DNA of 8,236 nucleotides from DATAAM01 sp036260075 (GTDB lineage Bacteria > Actinomycetota > Acidimicrobiia > Acidimicrobiales > JAHWLA01): the NCBI GenBank assembly GCA_036260075.1, contig DATAAM010000009.1, forward strand, positions 1-8,236, written 5' to 3'. Position 1 is the first letter of the stretch. Each line of letters begins with the position of its first letter. Shown here in pieces: positions 1 to 8,236 of the stretch. The notes beneath the pieces were generated by a model. The model ran no database searches. It was given only the letters and a program-made list of their open reading frames with translations, and was not told the DNA's origin. A program made the translations under genes and the position numbers.

Positions 1-1
1 C

Positions 2-94
2 GCCGTCACCATCCGCGAGCGCGACACCCTCGAGCAGGTCCGGGTGCCGATCGACTCGCTCGTCGAGGAGCTGCGGGGCCGCCTGGCGGTGTGA
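2..94 (+). CDS. glyS: Glycyl-tRNA synthetase, C-terminal end (partial, 5' end outside window)
   Basis: The last 30 codons of a gene entering from the left, read in the frame that closes at TGA 92-94. The residues AVTIRERDTLEQVRVPID, followed by SLVEELRGRL, match the end of the anticodon-binding domain of the single-chain (alpha2) class II glycyl-tRNA synthetase. In that family the conserved end is a beta strand with a V-T-V/I-R-x-R-D-T/S motif, then a Q-x-R-V-x-(I/L)-D turn and a final helix. The enzyme charges tRNA-Gly with glycine in the cytoplasm, and this domain recognises the anticodon. GlyRS lying upstream of ppdK and dnaG-rpoD is a known neighbourhood and supports the call. Only about 30 residues are visible, so a related class IIa synthetase (Thr, Pro or His) cannot be strictly excluded. 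Confidence 0.82.
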   Translation, partial: AVTIRERDTLEQVRVPIDSLVEELRGRLAV

Positions 95-98
95 GGCC

Positions 99-137
99 GG
101 AGGCGCAATGGTCCTCTCAGCGGCCCTTTCCGCCTCC
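99..137 (+). terminator. Weak inverted repeat after glyS, possible terminator
   Basis: GGAGGCG (99-105) and its perfect complement CGCCTCC (131-137) flank a 25-nt loop, a few bases after the glyS stop. It could fold as a GC-rich hairpin ending glyS transcription. The loop is long, no T-tract follows, and 7-bp GC-rich repeats arise easily by chance in this composition. Treat it as a weak candidate only. Confidence 0.2.
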
Positions 138-146
138 ACGCCGGCG

Positions 147-152
147 TAGCGT
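147..152 (+). promoter_or_regulatory. Putative -10 element TAGCGT for a leaderless or short-leader mmcQ/YjbR transcript
   Basis: TAGCGT fits the actinobacterial -10 consensus TANNNT and ends 9 nt before the ATG at 162. No Shine-Dalgarno lies between motif and start, and an in-frame stop (TAG 147-149) overlaps the motif, so the ATG is the first possible start. This arrangement is what a leaderless or nearly leaderless mRNA would need. The spacing is 2-3 nt longer than ideal for a transcript starting exactly at the A of ATG, and no -35 element is evident. Confidence 0.35.
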
Positions 153-161
153 CGGCGGTCG

Positions 162-485
162 ATGCCGAGGAAGAAGCCGCTCGACCGGGTCCGCGCCTTC
201 GCCCTCTCGCACCCCGAGGCCTACGAGGAGGAGACGTGGGGCCATCCCACGTTCCGGGTGAACAAGAAGATGTTCGCGGCGGCGGGCGACGAGTCGATGT
301 CGTGCAAGGCCGATCCCGACGAGCGCCCGGCTCTCACCACACGGCCGTGGTTCTTCGAGCCGCCCTACGTGGCCCGGCACGGCTGGGTGGGTGTGCGCTT
401 CGAGGCCGTCGACGACTGGGACGAGGTCGGCGAGCTGATCGAGACCGCCTACCGCATGACGGCGCCCAAGCGCCTGCTCCGATGA
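162..485 (+). CDS. MmcQ/YjbR family protein, copy 1
   Basis: A 107-residue protein of the MmcQ/YjbR family (PF04237-like), small single-domain proteins with a CyaY-like fold. They are often labelled DNA-binding, but their biochemical role is not established. Family features visible here are an N-terminal helix (about residues 6-20), WGHPTFRV (26-33) leading into a strand with KKMFA, then SCKADPDERPAL, a central RPWFFEPPYVARHGWVGVRF block (61-80), and a C-terminal helix ending TAPKRLLR. The length is normal for the family. ATG 162 is the first start after an in-frame TAG at 147-149. The stop overlaps the start of a second copy (ATGA at 482-485), so the two are probably co-translated. It probably has its own promoter at 147-152. 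The family assignment is good; the cellular function is unknown. Confidence 0.85.
   Translation: MPRKKPLDRVRAFALSHPEAYEEETWGHPTFRVNKKMFAAAGDESMSCKADPDERPALTTRPWFFEPPYVARHGWVGVRFEAVDDWDEVGELIETAYRMTAPKRLLR
240..482 (+). repeat. Tandem duplication, unit 1 (YjbR core)
   Basis: Codons 27-107 of the first YjbR gene align without gaps to codons 22-102 of the second (545-787). By hand count 52 of 81 residues are identical (about 64%). Similarity is strongest over the RPWF-EPP-VAR-GW-GVRF block and the last 25 codons, where the DNA is also clearly alike. This indicates an old tandem gene duplication, not a recent one. Confidence 0.8.
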
Positions 486-805
486 TCGAGCGCGCCGTCG
501 CCGCGCTCACAAGCTTCCCCGAGGTGGTCGAGGTCGACTGGCGTGGGCACCGAACATTCACGGTCGGCCGCCGCTCGTTCGCAGGAGTCGACGAGAACGG
601 CCTTGCCTGCCGGGCCGACAAGGCCGAGCGGCCTGCCCTCGTGCAGCGGCCCTGGTTCGTGGAGCCCCCGTTCGTGGCCCGCTACGGCTGGATCGGCGTG
701 CGCTTCGACGCCGTCGACGACTGGGGCGAGGTCGAGGAGCTGCTGGAGACCGCCTACCGCATCACGGCTCCCAAGCGGCTGGTTCGCCTCCTCGATCTAG
801 GCTGA
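482..805 (+). CDS. MmcQ/YjbR family protein, copy 2 (tandem paralog)
   Basis: A second 107-residue YjbR-like protein starting at ATG 482, whose last two bases are shared with the TGA of copy 1 (ATGA, 4-nt overlap). No Shine-Dalgarno precedes it, so translation probably depends on coupling to copy 1. It keeps the family core: RGHRTFTV (21-28), SFAGVDENGLACRADKAERP, RPWFVEPPFVARYGWIGVRF (56-75) and TAPKRLVR near the end. Compared with copy 1 it is 5 residues shorter before the core and has 5 extra at the C-terminus (LLDLG). The N-terminal helix has diverged, and the typical Trp-Gly before the core is replaced by W-R-G. Its stop (803-805) is 6 nt before ppdK. Whether the two copies act as a heterodimer or have separate roles cannot be told from sequence. 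Confidence 0.8.
   Translation: MIERAVAALTSFPEVVEVDWRGHRTFTVGRRSFAGVDENGLACRADKAERPALVQRPWFVEPPFVARYGWIGVRFDAVDDWGEVEELLETAYRITAPKRLVRLLDLG
545..787 (+). repeat. Tandem duplication, unit 2 (YjbR core)
   Basis: Partner of the 240-482 unit. It encodes residues 22-102 of the second YjbR protein, collinear and gap-free with the first copy. Differences are mostly conservative (K/R, I/L/V/M, D/E, F/Y), which suggests both copies remain under purifying selection. Confidence 0.8.
798..803 (+). promoter_or_regulatory. Putative -10 element TAGGCT for ppdK
   Basis: TAGGCT fits TANNNT and ends 8 nt before the ppdK ATG at 812. It overlaps the TGA of the upstream YjbR gene by one base. No Shine-Dalgarno lies between it and the ATG, so a leaderless or very short-leader ppdK transcript is plausible, possibly beside read-through from upstream. 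There is no clear -35 box. Confidence 0.35.
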
Positions 806-811
806 GCCGCC

Positions 812-3460
<2,649 letters not shown>

Positions 3461-3472
3461 CCCGCCGCCTCC

Positions 3473-4111
3473 ATGGCCACAGCCCGCACGTGGCGCTCGC
3501 AGGCGTTCTTCGGCGCCTCCGTGGTCGGCTTCGGCGTCCTGGTGATCGCCGCGTTCGTGGTGGCGGCCAGGGTGCTCGACCGGTCGTTCCGCTACTTCAG
3601 CAAGGAGCCCGCCGAGACGCTGGAGGCCGCTCCCTACGTCGGTTGGTTCGCCCACGGCACCTCGATGGTGTGGGCGGTGGGAGGCGTGTGCGCGCTCCTC
3701 GCCGGGCTGGTGCTGTGGCGCGTGGTCGAACGGCGCGAGCTTGCGCGCTTCCTCCTGGCGGGCGGCCTGCTCACCGCCGTCATGGTGGCCGACGACTTCT
3801 TCCTCCTCCACGACGGGGTGTACGCCAAGGTCGGCATCCCCGAAGAGCTCGTGTACGGGCTGTACGGGCTGGGGGCGGTGGCGTTGGCCTGGCGGTGGCG
3901 CCAGGAGATCCTGCAGCGTGACGCCCTGCTCTTCGCCTTGGCGGTGCTGGCCTGGGGGGCGTCGGTGGGAAGCGACTTCGTGCAGGAGACGACCGGTCGC
4001 CACCTCCACGTGTGGGAGGACGGGGCCAAGTTCCTCGGCGTCCTGCTGTGGTCCACGTTCTTCGTGCGCACCGCCGTGCTCTCGTTGACGGCCGAGCTCG
4101 ACCGAGCGTGA
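3473..4111 (+). CDS. Polytopic membrane protein of unknown function, coupled to the adenylate cyclase gene
   Basis: I do not recognise this 212-aa protein. The sequence shows about six hydrophobic segments (roughly 11-33, 57-83, 91-112, 126-141, 150-166, 183-205), so it is an integral membrane protein. There is no cleavable signal peptide; the first segment looks like an anchor. Polar residues lie in or at the edges of the membrane segments: D107-D108 and H113 in VADDFFLLHDGVY, D168 in GSDFVQE, and H177, H179, E182, D183 in the stretch HLHVWEDGAKFLG. Clustered His and acidic residues are reminiscent of metal-dependent membrane hydrolases such as the CREST superfamily, but this is only a hint. 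It starts 12 nt after ppdK with no Shine-Dalgarno, and its TGA overlaps the GTG start of the cyclase (GTGA). Such coupling suggests a joint role, for example as a membrane partner or sensor, but this is inference. Confidence 0.8.
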   Translation: MATARTWRSQAFFGASVVGFGVLVIAAFVVAARVLDRSFRYFSKEPAETLEAAPYVGWFAHGTSMVWAVGGVCALLAGLVLWRVVERRELARFLLAGGLLTAVMVADDFFLLHDGVYAKVGIPEELVYGLYGLGAVALAWRWRQEILQRDALLFALAVLAWGASVGSDFVQETTGRHLHVWEDGAKFLGVLLWSTFFVRTAVLSLTAELDRA

Positions 4112-5163
4112 ACCAGGAGGACGTCGCCCGGCTCGAAGCGCGGCTGCGCGAGTGGGGGGCCACCGAGGAGGAGCTGGACGAGGCCCGTCGCACGCAGAGC
4201 TTCGGCGACCTGGCGCTCGACCTGGTGGTGCGCCCGCCGGGGCCGCTCGTCACCTTCGAGGAGGCAGCCGCCCGGGCCGGGATCGACGCGGAGGAGGCGG
4301 CCCGCTACTGGCGGGCGCTCGGGTTCCCCGACCCGCTGAAGTCGGGCCGGCGCCTCTCGCCCGACGCGCTCTCGGTGCTCGGCCTCATCGCCGTCGGCGC
4401 CCGCGACGTGCTGGGCGAGGACGCCACGCTCGCCCTGGCGCGCGTGATGGGAGGGGCCACGTGGCAGGTGGCCCAGGCCGTGGTCGACACGTTCCGCGTG
4501 CGGTTCGAGGCGCCGCAGCTGGCGGCGGGGGTGCCCTATGCCGAGGTGGTGGAGACCTACGTGGGGGTCGCCCGGGAGCTGCTGCCGCCGTTCGTGGACG
4601 CCCTCGGCGCGCTGTTCGTGCGCCAGCTGGTGGCGGTGGCGTACGGGGCGTGGTCGGCCGACGCCGAAGGGGTGGCCACCAGCCGCGACGTGGCCGTGGG
4701 CTTCGCCGACCTGGTCGGCTGGTCCACCATGTCGCGCACGCTCTCGCCCGCCGCCCTCGTCGGCGTGGTGGACGGGTTCGAGCGGGTGGTGGCGGAGGTG
4801 GCGGGAGCGCACGGCGGCCGAGTGGTGAAGCTCATCGGCGACGCCGCCATGTTCGCCGCCGACGACGCGCTGTCGGCCTGTCGGCTGGGGCTGGAGGTGG
4901 CCGAGCGAGTGACGTCGTCGCAGCACCTGCCCCCTGTGCGCGTGGGGGTGGCGGCGGGCGCCGTGGTCAGTCGCAACGGCGACCTGTTCGGCGACGTGGT
5001 GAACCTGGCCGCTCGCCTGGTGGCGGTGGCCGACGAAGGCTCGGTGGTGGCCGACGAGGCCGTGCGCGCCCGCGTGGGCGACGAGCTGCGGTTCGAGGCG
5101 CTGCCGCCCCGCAGCCTCAAGGGCTTCGGCGCCGAGGCCGTGGCCTATCGCGTGCGTCGCTGA
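4108..5163 (+). CDS. Class III adenylate cyclase with Rv1264-like N-terminal regulatory region
   Basis: A 351-aa soluble protein predicted to make cAMP from ATP. The C-terminal catalytic domain (about 194-350) has every canonical class III residue: metal-binding D201 (FADLVGWS) and D245 (KLIGDAAMF), adenine-selecting K241 and D292 (NGDLFGD), and transition-state N299 and R303 (VVNLAARL). Class III cyclases act as dimers with active sites at the interface, so this one should be an active homodimer. The Asp at position 292 and a short arm between D245 and D292 fit class IIIc. The N-terminal half (about 1-190) is helical, with an EEAAARAGI stretch, a YWRALGFPDP segment and LALARVMG. From memory its layout matches the pH-responsive autoinhibitory domain of Mycobacterium tuberculosis Rv1264 (Ad_Cy_reg, PF16701). 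GTG 4108 is chosen because it gives a natural family N-terminus and a 4-nt overlap with the membrane gene. It has no transmembrane segment. dnaG starts 26 nt downstream. Confidence 0.93.
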   Translation: MNQEDVARLEARLREWGATEEELDEARRTQSFGDLALDLVVRPPGPLVTFEEAAARAGIDAEEAARYWRALGFPDPLKSGRRLSPDALSVLGLIAVGARDVLGEDATLALARVMGGATWQVAQAVVDTFRVRFEAPQLAAGVPYAEVVETYVGVARELLPPFVDALGALFVRQLVAVAYGAWSADAEGVATSRDVAVGFADLVGWSTMSRTLSPAALVGVVDGFERVVAEVAGAHGGRVVKLIGDAAMFAADDALSACRLGLEVAERVTSSQHLPPVRVGVAAGAVVSRNGDLFGDVVNLAARLVAVADEGSVVADEAVRARVGDELRFEALPPRSLKGFGAEAVAYRVRR

Positions 5164-5176
5164 TCCGCGCCCCGAG

Positions 5177-5182
5177 TACCGT
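5177..5182 (+). promoter_or_regulatory. Putative -10 element TACCGT for dnaG
   Basis: TACCGT fits TANNNT and ends 7 nt before the proposed dnaG GTG (5190), close to ideal for a leaderless transcript. The 26-nt gap after the cyclase has no Shine-Dalgarno, which favours this reading. No convincing -35 is visible. If real, it would let dnaG-rpoD be transcribed independently of the cyclase. Confidence 0.4.
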
Positions 5183-5189
5183 CGCCGTC

Positions 5190-6941
5190 GTGGGCATCGT
5201 GGACGAGGACGTGGCGCGGGTTCGGGAGGCCACCGACTTCGTCGCGGTCGCCGGCGAGCACATCGCGCTCAAGCGGGTGGGACGCCGCTGGATCGGCCTC
5301 TGCCCCTTCCACGCCGAGAAGACGCCGTCGTTCTCGATCAACGCCGAGGAGGGCCTCTACTACTGCTTCGGCTGCCAGGCCAAGGGGGACGTGATCACGT
5401 TCGTGCGCGAGGTCGAGCACCTCGACTTCGTGGAGGCCGTCGAGCGGCTGGCGGCCAAGGCGGGCATCCGGCTGCGCTACGACCAGGCCGCCGAGGGCAA
5501 GGATCGGCAGCGTCGGTCCCGGCTGGTGGAGGCGATGGAGCGGGCGGTCGAGTGGTACCACGACAGGCTGCTCTCGGCACCCGACGCCGCGGCCGCCCGG
5601 GGCTACCTGCGCTCGCGCGGCTACGACGGCGACACAGTCCGGCAGTTCAGGCTGGGATGGGCGCCCGACGAGTGGCATGCACTGAGCTCGGCCCTGCGGC
5701 TGCCCGACGACGTGTTGGTCGACACCGGGCTCGGCTTCCTCAACCGCCACCACCGGCAGACGGACGCCTTCCGTGGGCGCGTGCTCTTCCCGATCTTCGA
5801 CTCGTCGGGCAAGCCGGTGGCCTTCGGCGGGCGGGTCCTGCCCGGCGGCGAAGGTCCGAAGTACAAGAACTCGCCGGAGACGCCGATCTACTCGAAGAGC
5901 CGCACGTTGTACGCGTTGAACTGGGCCAAGCAGTCGATCGTGGAGGCGGGCGAGGTCGTGGTCTGCGAGGGCTACACCGACGTCATCGGCTTCTTCACCG
6001 CCGGGCTGCCTCGGGCCGTCGCCACGTGCGGCACGGCCTTGGCCGACGAGCACTTCCGCATGCTGAAGAACTTCGCCCGCCGGGTGGTGCTGGGCTACGA
6101 CGCCGACGCCGCCGGGCAGGCGGCGGCCGAGCGCTTCTACGAGTGGGAGCAGCGCTACGAGGTCGACATCGCGGTGGCCACATTCCCGGCAGGGGCCGAC
6201 CCCGGCGACTTGGCCCGCACCGACCCCGCCGCGCTGAAGGCGGCAGTGGAGCAGGCGCAGCCGTTCCTCGCCTTCCGGCTCGACCGGGTGCTGCGGTCGG
6301 CCGACGTGCGCTCGCCGGAGGGGCGGGCCAAGGCGGCGGAGGCGGGGCTGGGGGTGATCCGGGAGCACCCCAACGAGATCGTGCGCACCGAGTACGCGGG
6401 CGGGCTGGCGGTGCGCCTCGGGCTGCCTGCCGAGCAGCTGGTGGCCCAGGCCGCGGCCCGTCGCACGCGGGTGGCCGTGGCCGCGCCGCCCGCTCGGTCG
6501 GAGCCCGTCGGCCCCGAGATCGAAGCCCTGCGACTGGCCGTCCACCGACCGGAGACGGTGGCCGCCCGACTGGAGGAGGTGCTCTTCGCCGACGAGCGCA
6601 ACCTGGCCGCCTTCCGGGCGTTGGCGACATCGGCCACGCTGCACGAGGCGATCGATCGGGCCGACCCCGGGGCGGCCGCTCTGTTGCAGCGACTGGCGGT
6701 GGAGGAGGCCGAGGCCGACCCCGACGACGTGGTCGCCCTGCTGGCCGAACGGGCCGGTCGGCGGGCGCTCACCGAGCTCGACGCAGCCCTGAAAGCGGAC
6801 GAAGTGCGCTTTGCTGAACTGAGCCCGGTGATGGGCTGGGTGCGCGTGACCTTGGAGGGCTTGCGCGACCCATCCACCCGCGTCGAGGCCTCCGACCGGT
6901 TGGTAGCCTGGCTGGTCGAGAGGAGCGAGGGGGAACTATGA
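5190..6941 (+). CDS. dnaG: DNA primase DnaG
   Basis: A 583-aa bacterial primase that makes RNA primers for Okazaki fragments and leading-strand starts, working with replicative helicase DnaB. The N-terminal zinc-binding domain has the CHC2 ligands C38, H41, C59 and C62 (CPFH, then CFGC). The catalytic core includes RGRVLFPIFD (195-204), the TOPRIM glutamate in VVCEGYTDVIGF (E260, D264) and the metal-binding DAD of LGYDADAAGQ (D304, D306). The C-terminal region (about 440-583) is poorly conserved and helical, as expected for the DnaB-interacting domain. GTG 5190 is chosen because it lies 7 nt after a TANNNT motif and gives the usual short lead (VDEDVARVREATD) before the zinc domain. GTG 5199 is the main alternative. 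Reading further upstream in this frame would run into the cyclase gene. Its TGA overlaps the rpoD ATG (ATGA). Confidence 0.96.
   Translation: MGIVDEDVARVREATDFVAVAGEHIALKRVGRRWIGLCPFHAEKTPSFSINAEEGLYYCFGCQAKGDVITFVREVEHLDFVEAVERLAAKAGIRLRYDQAAEGKDRQRRSRLVEAMERAVEWYHDRLLSAPDAAAARGYLRSRGYDGDTVRQFRLGWAPDEWHALSSALRLPDDVLVDTGLGFLNRHHRQTDAFRGRVLFPIFDSSGKPVAFGGRVLPGGEGPKYKNSPETPIYSKSRTLYALNWAKQSIVEAGEVVVCEGYTDVIGFFTAGLPRAVATCGTALADEHFRMLKNFARRVVLGYDADAAGQAAAERFYEWEQRYEVDIAVATFPAGADPGDLARTDPAALKAAVEQAQPFLAFRLDRVLRSADVRSPEGRAKAAEAGLGVIREHPNEIVRTEYAGGLAVRLGLPAEQLVAQAAARRTRVAVAAPPARSEPVGPEIEALRLAVHRPETVAARLEEVLFADERNLAAFRALATSATLHEAIDRADPGAAALLQRLAVEEAEADPDDVVALLAERAGRRALTELDAALKADEVRFAELSPVMGWVRVTLEGLRDPSTRVEASDRLVAWLVERSEGEL
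6921..6933 (+). promoter_or_regulatory. Ribosome binding site for rpoD
   Basis: A purine-rich run inside the end of dnaG, AGGAG (6921-6925) then GAGGGGG (6927-6933), lies 4 nt before the rpoD ATG at its nearest edge. It is the only clear Shine-Dalgarno in the window. It fixes the rpoD start at 6938 and suggests strong initiation in addition to coupling through the ATGA overlap. Confidence 0.65.
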
Positions 6942-8221
6942 GCGAGGTCGTCCCCGCGCTCTCCACACCGGAGGGCGTCCCGGCAGAGGCGTTCACGCGC
7001 CTGCTCGCTGCCGGGCGCGAGCGGGGCTCCCTCACGCCCGACGACGTCATCGAAGTGCTGCGCTCGGTGGAGCTGAGCCCCGAGCTCATCGACGCCGTGG
7101 TGGCCCGGGTGCGGGCGGAGGGCATCGCCTACGAGGATCCCGACGCCGAAGTGGGCCAGGTCGTCATCGACCTCGACGACGCCGACGCCACCCCGCCACC
7201 GCCCACCAAGTCGCCCGTTCCCAAGGCGCCCCGCATCGTCGCCGGGGGGGCGGCCGAGCGACTCGAGGAGGACGGCCGCATCTCCGGTCCGGGGGCCGAC
7301 CCGGTGCGGATGTACCTCAAGGAGATCGGCAAGGTCCCGCTGCTCACCGGCGACCAGGAGGTGGCGCTGGCCAAGCGGGTGGAGGCGGGCCTGCGGGCCG
7401 CCGAGCGCATCGCCGTCCTGGAGGACGAATACGGCGAGCAGCCCGTGCCGGGGGAGCGCCTCGGGCCGGAGGAGCGGCTGGTGGCCACAGGGCTGGCGGC
7501 CAAGCAGGAGCTGATCAACGCCAACCTGCGGCTGGTGGTGTCGATCGCCAAGCGCTACCGGAACCGGGGGATGGCGTTCCTCGACCTCATCCAGGAGGGG
7601 AACCTCGGCCTCATGCGGGCGGTCGACAAGTTCGACTACACGAAGGGCTTCAAGTTCTCCACGTACGCCACGTGGTGGATCCGCCAGGCCATCACCCGAG
7701 CGATCGCCGACAAGGCCCGCACGATCCGCATCCCCGTGCACATGGTCGAGTCGATCAACAAGGTCATGCGGGTGCAGCGCCAGATGATCCAGGAGCTCGA
7801 GCGCGAGCCGACGATCGAGGAGCTGGCCGAGAAGGTCGGGATGACACCCGACCGGGTGCGGGACATCCAGCGCATCTCGCAGGACCCCTTGAGCCTGGAC
7901 TCGCCGGTGGGCGAGGAGGACGACAGCAACCTCAGCGACTTCATCGAGGACCAGCAGGCCGAGGCGCCGGCCGAGGCCGCGGCGCGGCGCTTGTTGGGCG
8001 ACGCGGTCCTGGAGGCGCTGGGGGAGCTCAGCGAGCGGGAGCGGGCGGTGGTGCGCCTGCGGTTCGGGCTGGAGGACGGGCAGGCCCGGACGCTGGAGGA
8101 GGTCGGCCGGGAGTTCGGTGTGACCCGGGAGCGCATCCGCCAGATCGAGTCGAAGACGTTGGCGAAGCTCCGGCACCCCCAGCGCAGCCAGAAGCTGCGC
8201 GACTACCTCGACGGCGAGTAG
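6938..8221 (+). CDS. rpoD: Primary RNA polymerase sigma factor (sigma-70 group 1)
   Basis: A 427-aa housekeeping sigma factor that directs RNA polymerase to -10/-35 promoters. It has a sigma 1.1-like helical region (about 13-66), an acidic and proline-rich linker (67-100), region 1.2 (DPVRMYLKEIGKVPLLTGDQE, 121-141) and a short non-conserved spacer (about 150-190). Region 2 (about 191-268) includes NLRLVVSIAKRY, GLMRAVDKFDY and the -10 reading helix with STYATWWIRQAITRAI. Region 3 (about 266-345) contains DSPVGEEDDSNLSDFIED. Region 4 (about 352-420) has the -35 reading helix-turn-helix TLEEVGREFGVTRERIRQIE and ends LRDYLDGE. The sigma 1.1 part and complete region set mark it as group 1. The spacer is small, as in Gram-positive primary sigmas and unlike the large E. 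coli insert. The actinobacterial names for this protein vary (sigA, hrdB, rpoD). It forms the classic dnaG-rpoD pair, and the ATG is supported by a strong Shine-Dalgarno. Confidence 0.96.
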   Translation: MSEVVPALSTPEGVPAEAFTRLLAAGRERGSLTPDDVIEVLRSVELSPELIDAVVARVRAEGIAYEDPDAEVGQVVIDLDDADATPPPPTKSPVPKAPRIVAGGAAERLEEDGRISGPGADPVRMYLKEIGKVPLLTGDQEVALAKRVEAGLRAAERIAVLEDEYGEQPVPGERLGPEERLVATGLAAKQELINANLRLVVSIAKRYRNRGMAFLDLIQEGNLGLMRAVDKFDYTKGFKFSTYATWWIRQAITRAIADKARTIRIPVHMVESINKVMRVQRQMIQELEREPTIEELAEKVGMTPDRVRDIQRISQDPLSLDSPVGEEDDSNLSDFIEDQQAEAPAEAAARRLLGDAVLEALGELSERERAVVRLRFGLEDGQARTLEEVGREFGVTRERIRQIESKTLAKLRHPQRSQKLRDYLDGE

Positions 8222-8236
8222 GGGACCCAGTGCCTG

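Noticed and set aside
4152..5189. Upstream extension of the dnaG frame back to 4152, making a 929-aa fusion
   Set aside because: The extension overlaps the catalytically complete cyclase gene in another frame and encodes Gly/Arg-rich low-complexity sequence. Primases start shortly before the zinc domain.
6904..6909. TAGCCT as an internal rpoD promoter -10
   Set aside because: It is 28 nt before the ATG, inside dnaG, with no suitable -35 at normal spacing. A strong RBS and the ATGA overlap with dnaG explain rpoD expression without it.
6155..8176. A 673-codon - strand open frame across the end of dnaG and rpoD
   Set aside because: It is antisense to two certain genes. Its translation is Arg/Ser/Ala-rich without domain motifs, so it is a composition artefact.
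8222..8236. Possible terminator or start of the next gene after rpoD
   Set aside because: Only 15 bases remain, with no hairpin, T-run or start context to judge.

Overview
The window is a gene-dense, very GC-rich stretch, with G or C at most third codon positions. All supported genes are on the + strand. Its composition, the GlyRS / PPDK / DnaG / RpoD neighbourhood, scarce Shine-Dalgarno sequences, and TANNNT motifs just upstream of several starts all suggest a high-GC actinobacterium. An acidimicrobial-type lineage is plausible, but that is inferred from general resemblance and not from a search.

Layout: (1) 2-94, the last 30 codons of a glycyl-tRNA synthetase. (2) 95-161, a short gap with a weak inverted repeat and a possible leaderless promoter. 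(3) 162-485 and 482-805, two tandem MmcQ/YjbR-family paralogs of 107 aa each, overlapping by ATGA and about 64% identical over their shared 81-residue core. (4) 812-3460, full-length pyruvate phosphate dikinase (882 aa) with all main catalytic residues, but Val in place of the regulatory Thr two residues before the catalytic His. (5) 3473-4111, an unrecognised polytopic membrane protein (212 aa). (6) 4108-5163, a class III adenylate cyclase (351 aa) overlapping the membrane gene by GTGA, with an N-terminal region like the autoinhibitory domain of mycobacterial Rv1264 and a complete set of catalytic residues. (7) 5190-6941, DNA primase. (8) 6938-8221, the primary sigma factor, overlapping dnaG by ATGA and carrying the only strong Shine-Dalgarno in the window. 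The final 15 bases hold nothing recognisable.

How the genes work together: the end of the window is the familiar macromolecular-synthesis pair dnaG-rpoD, joining replication priming and housekeeping transcription. Upstream are GlyRS (translation) and PPDK (pyruvate/PEP interconversion). In related gene orders the position before dnaG is often held by dgt (dNTP triphosphohydrolase). Here it holds a membrane protein plus an adenylate cyclase, apparently translationally coupled. This membrane/cAMP pair, the tandem YjbR genes and the PPDK without its regulatory Thr are the least ordinary parts. I found no mobile element, CRISPR array, tRNA or rRNA, and no gene on the - strand. The long antisense and alternate-frame ORFs are composition artefacts.
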